A stretch of DNA of 13,645 bases, from assembly GCA_016256075.1 (NCBI GenBank), contig SDVU01000413.1:1-13645 (forward strand), written 5' to 3'. Below the pieces are notes generated by a model that saw only the letters and a program-made list of their open reading frames with translations, was not told the DNA's origin and did not search any database. Positions 6,905-13,645 of this stretch are shown in pieces (position 1 is the stretch's first letter; each line of letters begins with the position of its first letter). The DNA comes from Dictyocoela muelleri (Eukaryota > Microsporidia). Made by a program: the position numbers and the translations under genes.

Positions 6905-7869
6905 CATCTCAATTAAACACCCACCTCTAATAAGCCCGCATCTAATAACTTCAACCTAAATGTCTTCTTTCTGAAATGAGCCTAATGTAGTCCACCTTTT
7001 CGTTACTTTCTGACAATCAGAAGTTTTTTGATATTAATTAAAACTAAATAAATTTTAAAAAAAAATAAAAAATGTTTTTAAATTAATTAAATAAGCCATT
7101 TAATTGTCGTTTATTCTTCTTTTAAAAGAAAAGGGAATTTAAAAGTCGCTAAAATATAAATAAAAAAGTTTATTTTTTAAATAAAACATATTAATTTATT
7201 GGTCTTGAGACTTAAAATATTTAAAAGATTCAAGTTTTTAATATTTTAATTTTTTTACTCCTTCCTTTCCCCTCATAATCACCTTTTCTGGATTTCCCTC
7301 ACAAAAGCGGAGAGACCCCCACCCCCGAAAAAAAGTATAAAAGAAATTATTGCGGCTGACCCTTATAAATTTTAGACGTAATTAAGAGGCATGACTTTTT
7401 ATTTATTATTTGAAGTCATAATATAAAAATAAATTATTGAAAAGTATGTGGGTGCCGATCTGTCGCGGATATGATCAGGCGTTCGACAGTTATTAGCGAG
7501 GATTACGAACCGGTTGCGAACATAAATTTAAAAAGAATCTTTATAAAATTAAAATAAATATAAAATCATATAAAACACCAAGATATAAGTTAGGATAATA
7601 AAAGGCCTCACTGTGTGCATATGTACTCCGCCGCGCGCGAGACATGTTACATGATTTCATATTATTTGAGATTTCAATATAAAAAACATCTGTATATTAT
7701 ATTTTTATAACACGAAAGGTTCGTTTTAAATTGTATTTTTTTAAATTTATTTTTTAAAAACAATAACTTCTTCATTAAAAATTTATTAATAGCAATTTAT
7801 CTTTGCCGGTATACAAAATTAAACTGTCAGTTTTATTCTAAAATCAACTGCAAAATCCAAATATCAAAT
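6905..7869. other. Intergenic stretch with GC-rich islets
   Basis: No gene is recognised. A pyrimidine-rich tract is followed by a C-run (about 7250-7325). A GC-richer islet near 7445-7520 contains ctgtcgcggatatgatcagg and cgaaccggttgcgaac. A copy of the GCGCGCGA-N7-TAC signature lies at 7633-7650. The islets resemble, but do not clearly match, those at 4440-4900. Confidence 0.45.
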
Positions 7870-8010
7870 TATAGAATAAATTTATGAACTATAGAATAAA
7901 TTCTTGCATATTGAATAAATTTATGAAAATTATAACAAATTTAGAAGATATAATAAATTCTTTAAACTTATAGACTATATTAATGAACTATTGAATACAT
8001 TGATGAATTT
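7870..8010. repeat. Degenerate ~20-bp tandem repeat
   Basis: About seven imperfect units of the form tatagaataaatttatgaac run head to tail, the first three most alike. The divergence points to an old array. Confidence 0.65.
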
Positions 8011-9599
8011 TATAATTGCACAAGACAACAATTTAGATATAATACATAATTAATTAATTATGGTCAATAAACCAATAAGATGTAAAAGTTTGTAACCTGT
8101 AAAAAAATAAAAATTATTGTTATTACGATTTGGGGTCCAATCCCTGAATTTCAGTTACATTTTCTGAATCCCGGGATTATAATTTTGCTAAAAAACATAA
8201 AATTTCTATATTTATATTTTGCACTAGAAATCATTTAAATGTACTATGTACATACAATCTTATATTTTAATTAGAATTGATGAAATTAGTCTGATTATTT
8301 TTTCAAAATCAAAAAAAGATTCATTTATTTTTTTTTCAAAAAATCTTTGTTTAATGCTGTTTAAGTTCTTTTCAATAAAGCTCCAATTTTTACTACAAAT
8401 CCCCTTGATAAGAAAATACACATTCTGTTATTCTTGGAGGTTTTATGATCATAATATACGGAAATAATCATGAATATAACGTCTTTTTTCTTTTTTAAAG
8501 ATACATTTCTTTTTTATTTTTAAAGAAGTATTCGGATAGAATAGAATTAATCGATGTATAAACCTTTTTAATGCATTTAAATAATTCTTCCTTGCAGATA
8601 AAGTTATATAAATCTTATTTTAATCTTCTAAATATTTATAGAAAATGAAATTTTATTGATACTTCTTTATTATTTTACAAAATTTTTCAGAACAAAAGAA
8701 GATTTTAATGTAAAAATTTTTGATAAAGGTCTTAATCAAATTAAAAATTATTTGTCTGCAGCATTCAACGAAGGAAAGAACATGATAAAAATTGTTTATG
8801 AAACATTGATTATACATTATTGCAGATAATAAGACAAACTGCTTATATTTAACGTCGCGATTTTATTCTGCTTAAAACGCTTTATATTGGGCCAGTTATT
8901 TCGCATCCTCGGAATTTCGGAATGGAAAAAGCAGAATTCCTGGTTGTAATCTATAATTGCGCTACATCATAATCTATTTAACAATATAATTTGTAAAAAA
9001 TAAAAAAATTATGTACCTGAAATTATTTCTTTATTTTTAGTTTTTTTTTCATTTCAGGATTAAAAAAAATAGGTTTTGACTCACTATTTCGTGAAAAATG
9101 TAAAATCTTTTAATCCCCAAAAATAGTAAATATAATTTGTATTAAAAGTTATAGAGTAAACAAGTAAAAAAATTATATGATTAAACGTAAAATAATTGCA
9201 TTATTTAGTCCAAATAAAAGTTCGTAGACTTTAATTAATCTCGTAGAATATTTAGCAAACAGACTGCCCATTGTTGCATCATGATCGATATAAACCTTTT
9301 TTTCTTTTCTTTTCTTCGCCACCATTTATAGCTCATAATAACATATTGTCGTTATCTTGTTTAATTTAAATCGATTTTTGTACAATTTTGTAAAAGTTCA
9401 TGTTGCTCTTATTTACGGATCTGTTTATTTTCGAATAAAATCCTTCTGCGACATTGTTTGGTCTGGTGACTCATAAAACCATAACAGTTCAAAATATAAG
9501 GATTGGACAATGCTAGATTATTTTTAATTCAATTTCTGCTTAAATATACAAATAACTGAATGATTTCATCAGTGAACAGGGTTCTTCTTTGAATAATAA
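8011..9599. other. Long stretch without a supported gene
   Basis: Base composition is less extreme here than in the flanks. Several open stretches of 40-75 codons occur on both strands, none with a recognised domain. The longest with an ATG (8246-8467, 73 residues) is rich in Phe, Ile and Lys and lacks a CCC start motif. It may be old decayed coding sequence. Confidence 0.4.
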
Positions 9600-10110
9600 A
9601 ATCCCGACATCTTCGTGTTTCATTTACTGGGACTAATTCTATTGCAGTAATCAACTCGACAGATCTCGAAAAGAAATTTCGTCATTTAATACAGAAGTGG
9701 GCCTTAGTGCTACCACCTTTCTCTACAAAGTTTAAGCAAAATGAAATAGACATCCAGAAATTGACGACTCTGTAAAGTATCTTTTTATTGCATTATTGCG
9801 GCTATTACGTATTCTATATAATCTTAATAAGATTTAGAAATATTTAATATCTAGCAAGACTAGAATTTATTGCATTAAACATCCCGACGTATGTGGCTTC
9901 TGTTTTTCTTTTTAAAAAACACTACAACAGAGAGAACATATGATTTGTAGTTACCATAGATTATGTAAATATAAAAAAGATTTTTAAAGAACATTTGAAA
10001 TTGCTATCCATTAAAGGACTTAAGGTTTTGTTTGAAGCAAACCGTATTATAAAAGCTGAATCTCAGATAATGATCATCTTTTCGGTCCAAAATCGCTAAA
10101 AAGCAAGGTA
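9600..10110 (+). mobile_element. Possible Ty3/gypsy-type retroelement fossil (pol fragment)
   Basis: Part of this stretch, about 9965-10105, reads like the end of the palm and start of the thumb of a reverse transcriptase of the Ty3/gypsy kind, with an acidic catalytic-block-like motif followed by an EHLKLLSIKGLKV string. No long terminal repeats, gag or integrase were recognised around it. If real, it is an old, clearly broken remnant. The call rests on a short similarity judged by eye and could be chance. Confidence 0.2.
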
Positions 10111-10602
10111 TTTTGACAATCCGGTTTAATAAATCGTTTATGAGGCAGGGAAATTCGACTAAGAACGGTTGAAGGTATTTTTTTTTATTATATCTGTAAA
10201 TAGAACTTTTAATTTTATCAAACGAAGCGAAGCAACTAACAACAATATTGTTAAAATTATATAATTCTGCAAGTTCTCATCTGGACTTGTTATAGGCCTC
10301 GAGCGCTGTAATTGTATGGTCATCTTAGATTTTAAAGTTTAAAATTTTCTTTAGACGAAGAGTATAGATTGTATTTATGTCATCTGCATTATTATAACAG
10401 TCATCGTTTTCTCTAAATCCTGTTGTCACATTTCATAAATCTATATCACGGTGTTTTGGGAACAGGACTAGTAGATTATACCATTCTTATGTTTGTTCAT
10501 ATGATAAATTATATTTTTTACCGTTGGCAAATAGCTATCTCTAAGACTTTTAATCCAAAATATACTTAACATTTTTGAGGGCTAAAAATTTTTACATTTT
10601 TT

Positions 10603-10633
10603 TTCGGACTAGTGAGAATTCGGACTAGTGAGA
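10603..10633. repeat. 15-bp direct repeat pair
   Basis: Two exact copies of ttcggactagtgaga are separated by one base in a GC-poor setting. They could be a transposon end or binding-site pair. No inverted partner was found in the window. Confidence 0.85.
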
Positions 10634-11670
10634 CACCACGAAAACATTAATCAGTCTTTATCTATTTTTTAGTTACTTAAAAATTTGAATATCATAAAAT
10701 ATGAATTTTATTATCAGGAGCCCAATTAATAATATAAACTTAACATTTCAGAATTTTTACTTTTTTTCAAAAAAAAACAAGAATTTGTTATTTTTTACTC
10801 AAAATACTAAATTAGAAAATTTTTGATTCTCAAAATCATTCAAATATGCTCAAAACAAATAAAAAAGTTGTAAAGGATATATTAAAATTATATTTTTAAC
10901 TAAAATTGACGATCAAAAATCTTTATTTGACATACTACTGTGATGATTAAACATACAAAGAAAATCTACTTTTAAGATTTTTTAAATTTTAAAAAAATAA
11001 ATTAATAATAACAACTATAAAACAATATTTTTATTCTACTTAAAGTTTAAAACCTTACATGTCTAATAAAAATATTTTAAAATTTTTATATTTTTAAATC
11101 TTAAAAAATTGCAATTTCTTGATTTCTTTTAATAATAATTTTTAAATTCAGGTAATATTAATCTGTTTATAATAATAATTTTAATTTTAAGATTAACATT
11201 AATTCAAATTATCAAATTAGTTTGAAATTATAAAACAACTTTAATTAAAATTTTAACACTTAAAAAATTTTGATTAATAATTAACTTTAAAAAAATTTTA
11301 AAAACCTTTATTAAAATTTTACCTCGAAAACAACTTTAATTAGTAATTTAACTTTAAAACAATTTGAGTTTAATCACAAAATAATTTAAAATTACGATTA
11401 CTTACTAATTTTAACTTAAAACAAATAGAAATTTTAAAAAAAATTTTCAATAATTTAAACTTTAACTTTGAAACAAATTTACTTTTAATACTTAAAGGGT
11501 TTAATATTAACAACAATACAGAATTGTTACAATCTAAATAATTTTAATTAGAAGTATTATAATTTAAATATCAAATCTCCTTAATTAACAAAAATTTGAT
11601 TTCTAAAACAAAATAATGAAATTGCTTCAAATAGATTAAAAATTAATTTATTTGACTATAAAAAAAGAAG

Positions 11671-11674
11671 CCCC
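11671..11674 (+). promoter_or_regulatory. CCCC motif upstream of the transporter ATG
   Basis: CCCC lies 10 bases before the ATG at 11685 and is the only C-run for hundreds of bases upstream. It fits the microsporidian start-proximal CCC signal and supports 11685 as the start codon over the upstream in-frame TTG at 11652. Confidence 0.5.
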
Positions 11675-11684
11675 AAATAAACAA

Positions 11685-13106
11685 ATGGAAAGAATCAGCA
11701 ACTTGAATAGGAAATTTATACTTGCACCAAAGTGTCTCTACCTGGTAACAGCAATGCAATTCTACGTTATACACCAGTTCAGACCTCAATTTAGTCTTGA
11801 GAAGTTTAAGATTGACAGGAAAACCTATGGACAAGGGATGGGGCTTCTTCTGGCAATAACGTTTATAACAAACATCTTCATAGCAACTATGAATGATAAA
11901 TTTGACATGCCTAAATTTTTCATGATTGGTTTGTTGGCCTCATCGTCGTTTTTCTTTCAGACATTCTTCTTTGAGTCAATTCAGAGTATCAGCAAATTGG
12001 TTTTTTGGTTAAACATGTTGCTCTATTTGGTGTTTATTAGTGCCATTCCACCGCTTCTAGACAAGTTTACTCTTGAATATCTTAGTAAGATCCCGAATGT
12101 TGGTGCTAAAACTTATGGTACACAAAGAATGTTTGGTACTTTGGGATATCTCATCGGCAATTTCATTGTTGAACGATTGATTCGCAATGATGTTGGAAAA
12201 GGTGATTATAATTTCGATAATTTACGTCTGTACCAATTAGGCATTACTGCTTTGGCCATCGTTCTCTGCTTTTTCCTGATTTCTTCGTACAGTCGAACTG
12301 GAAGGCATAGTTCGGCGGATATTCGAAACAGCTGGATTGAACTTTTAAAAAATTTTAATTACATGTTTTTCATCTTCATCATTCTTTTGAATGGAATTAC
12401 TCGCGCTGGAATGACTTTGTACCTAAGTGACTATTTTAAAAGTGTGCTTAGATTGAAATCATACTCACTTCCCAAATCGTGGCCAGGAATAATTAAAACA
12501 CCCATAGGAATTCTTAACGATAACGTTTTATCAACAACAGCAACTTTTGGTGTAATTTTTGAACTCATTTGTCTGTTTTTTTCAAAAAATATAATTGGCA
12601 TGTTTGGACTTTACTGGCCCCTGCTTTTTGCCCAAATATTTCAGTTTTTGCGATTTTTCGGTTATTATACGTTAAGCTATAAGGGTTCTAATCTTTTCAT
12701 GGCCGCATGCTTTCTAGAAATGTTGAAAGGTCTTAATTTCGGATTAACCCACGCATCAGGTGTGCAAATAGCAACAATACTTTGCCCACCTTACCTAAAG
12801 GCAACATCACAAATGATTTACTCTGGTACTTTTGTATCAGTCTCAAGTATTGTAGCCGGATTTTTCTATGGGCGGTTATTTTCATCTGACAGTATTAAAG
12901 ATAAAAAATTGTCCGTTTCTGCAAAGGCTGACATGTTTCAAAAACTCTTCTTTGACAGTATGATGATTAGTCTTTTATCGATTATACTTTTTATAGGCAA
13001 ATATGGATTTAAAGATGGACTTTTGAGTTTAAGCTCAATGAGGCGTGGCGATGATGGTGTAGATAAGAAAAAGGAAGTTGTTGAAGATGAAACACAAGAA
13101 TATTAA
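11685..13106 (+). CDS. MFS transporter (MFS_1-like / nucleoside-symporter-like)
   Basis: This 473-residue membrane protein has about twelve hydrophobic segments, near residues 12-29, 50-70, 77-93, 105-122, 148-162, 183-200, 226-246, 284-299, 305-320, 335-355, 373-395 and 422-438. A long loop between segments six and seven matches the two-halves design of the major facilitator superfamily. YGTQRMFGTLGYLIGN at 144-159 matches the R-x-x-G-S-x-G-Y motif of the MFS_1-like/nucleoside:H+ symporter group. LEMLKGLNFGLTHASGVQIA at 344-363 and the SGTF segment that follows fit the same group. The tail is charged and cytosolic (453-473). Microsporidia use related MFS proteins at the cell surface to import purine nucleotides from the host; that role here is inference, and sugars or other solutes are possible. 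The ATG is chosen over an upstream in-frame TTG because of the CCCC motif. Confidence 0.85.
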   Translation: MERISNLNRKFILAPKCLYLVTAMQFYVIHQFRPQFSLEKFKIDRKTYGQGMGLLLAITFITNIFIATMNDKFDMPKFFMIGLLASSSFFFQTFFFESIQSISKLVFWLNMLLYLVFISAIPPLLDKFTLEYLSKIPNVGAKTYGTQRMFGTLGYLIGNFIVERLIRNDVGKGDYNFDNLRLYQLGITALAIVLCFFLISSYSRTGRHSSADIRNSWIELLKNFNYMFFIFIILLNGITRAGMTLYLSDYFKSVLRLKSYSLPKSWPGIIKTPIGILNDNVLSTTATFGVIFELICLFFSKNIIGMFGLYWPLLFAQIFQFLRFFGYYTLSYKGSNLFMAACFLEMLKGLNFGLTHASGVQIATILCPPYLKATSQMIYSGTFVSVSSIVAGFFYGRLFSSDSIKDKKLSVSAKADMFQKLFFDSMMISLLSIILFIGKYGFKDGLLSLSSMRRGDDGVDKKKEVVEDETQEY

Positions 13107-13250
13107 AAAAAGTTAGTGTGAAAAACATTTTTTATTTAATTTTTTTAGTGTTTAATTTATTTTTAATATTTTTATTTCCCTTTTAAGTATGTTTCCGCAT
13201 AATTTAATTAAAATTGGTCAATATACACTATTTGGAATTATTGGGTCTTC
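13107..13250. other. 3' flank of the transporter gene
   Basis: T-rich sequence follows the TAA stop. No coding potential or clear polyadenylation signal was singled out. Confidence 0.4.
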
Positions 13251-13302
13251 TATCTTTTCCGGGCTAATTTTTTTTAAAAAAAAATTTGGCCCGGAAAAGA
13301 TA
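13251..13302. repeat. 52-bp near-perfect palindrome
   Basis: The arm tatcttttccgggc (13251-13264) pairs with gcccggaaaagata (13289-13302), and the T-run and A-run between them also pair. The stem reaches about 25 bp with almost no loop and contains a GC-rich CCGGGC/GCCCGG block. It lies 145 bp past the transporter stop. It could be a tiny palindromic MITE, or a 3'-end structure for the gene. Confidence 0.9.
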
Positions 13303-13576
13303 CAAAAGCACTAAAATTTATTTTTTGTTAGAATTTAATTCATTTAAATAATAAGTCATGATAGAATTACTTCAATAATAATGCATTTTTACATTATAAG
13401 GCGCATATAATTATTTTATAAAAAACATACATTAGAGCCAGTGATTTTTTTGCGTATTATGTGATGAAATTCCCACTTTAAAAATATTGAGGTATATTCT
13501 TCCTTAGATACTCCTTCACTAGTAAAATATCGAATATACAGAAAAAGCATTATCAAAGACAAATACAATTTTATAA

Positions 13577-13626
13577 TTTCTTTTATACATATTGAAAACT
13601 GATTTTCGCAATATGTATAAAAGAAA
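13577..13626. repeat. 18-bp perfect inverted repeat
   Basis: tttcttttatacatattg at 13577-13594 pairs exactly with 13609-13626 across a 14-base spacer that itself contains AAAA and TTTT arms. It is one of three strong hairpins in the window, and the sequence differs from the others. Confidence 0.9.
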
Positions 13627-13645
13627 ATATATAAAAAATTTATTT

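Larger units (their letters stand above)
10111..11684. other. AT-rich stretch upstream of the transporter gene
   Basis: No gene is recognised. A 15-bp direct repeat (ttcggactagtgaga) occurs at 10603-10617 and 10619-10633. From about 10730 to 11640 the sequence is almost wholly A and T, with many imperfect units such as aactttaaaacaattt, and open frames are short. Confidence 0.5.

Noticed and set aside
8246-8467. Plus-strand 73-residue ATG frame
   Set aside because: Composition is that of AT-rich noise (Phe, Ile, Lys, Ser), with no start motif and no family resemblance.
11652-11684. N-terminal extension of the transporter from an upstream TTG
   Set aside because: TTG is not an expected start here, and the CCCC motif lies within this stretch, just before ATG 11685.
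11643-11834. Minus-strand frame opposite the transporter start
   Set aside because: It is antisense to the N-terminus of a well-supported membrane transporter gene.

Overview
The window looks like AT-rich, repeat-laden DNA from a microsporidian or a close relative. This is inferred from three things. Both host genes are compact and have no visible introns. A CCC-type motif lies just upstream of each supported ATG, as is typical of microsporidian genes. The gene content also fits: a Rab geranylgeranyltransferase beta subunit, an MFS transporter of the type used to take up host metabolites, and a Merlin/ISXO2 transposon. The very long non-coding stretches would suit one of the expanded microsporidian genomes rather than a compact one. 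No species is claimed.

Layout. Positions 1-1080 hold a tRNA-like repeat (minus strand), an 18-bp minisatellite and AT-rich DNA. The Rab geranylgeranyltransferase beta-subunit gene runs on the minus strand at 1083-2294. Positions 2295-4900 are a patchwork of repeats: a small GC-rich hairpin island, a partial tRNA-like copy, a short hAT-like non-autonomous element with an 8-bp target duplication (2870-3214), and a roughly 1-kb fold-back element whose left arm is tandemly duplicated (3444-4480). A second copy of its right end lies at 4818-4894. A decayed Merlin (ISXO2/IS1595-like) transposon with recognisable terminal inverted repeats occupies 5619-6600. Next come a second full tRNA-like repeat with Pol III A and B boxes (6729-6812), a CA-rich minisatellite, GC-rich islets and a degenerate 20-bp repeat. 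From about 8000 to 11650 I see no intact gene; there is one weak hint of a Ty3/gypsy-type pol fossil near 9600-10110, then about 900 bp of extremely AT-rich DNA. The MFS transporter gene occupies 11685-13106 on the plus strand, followed by two strong palindromes.

The two host genes are about 9 kb apart and are not functionally linked as far as the sequence shows. One acts in Rab lipidation for vesicle traffic, the other in membrane transport. The most interesting content is the repeat landscape: at least four unrelated repeat families, a GCGCGCGA-N7-TAC signature that may mark ends of one fold-back family, and a transposase gene that carries the same CCC start motif as the host genes.
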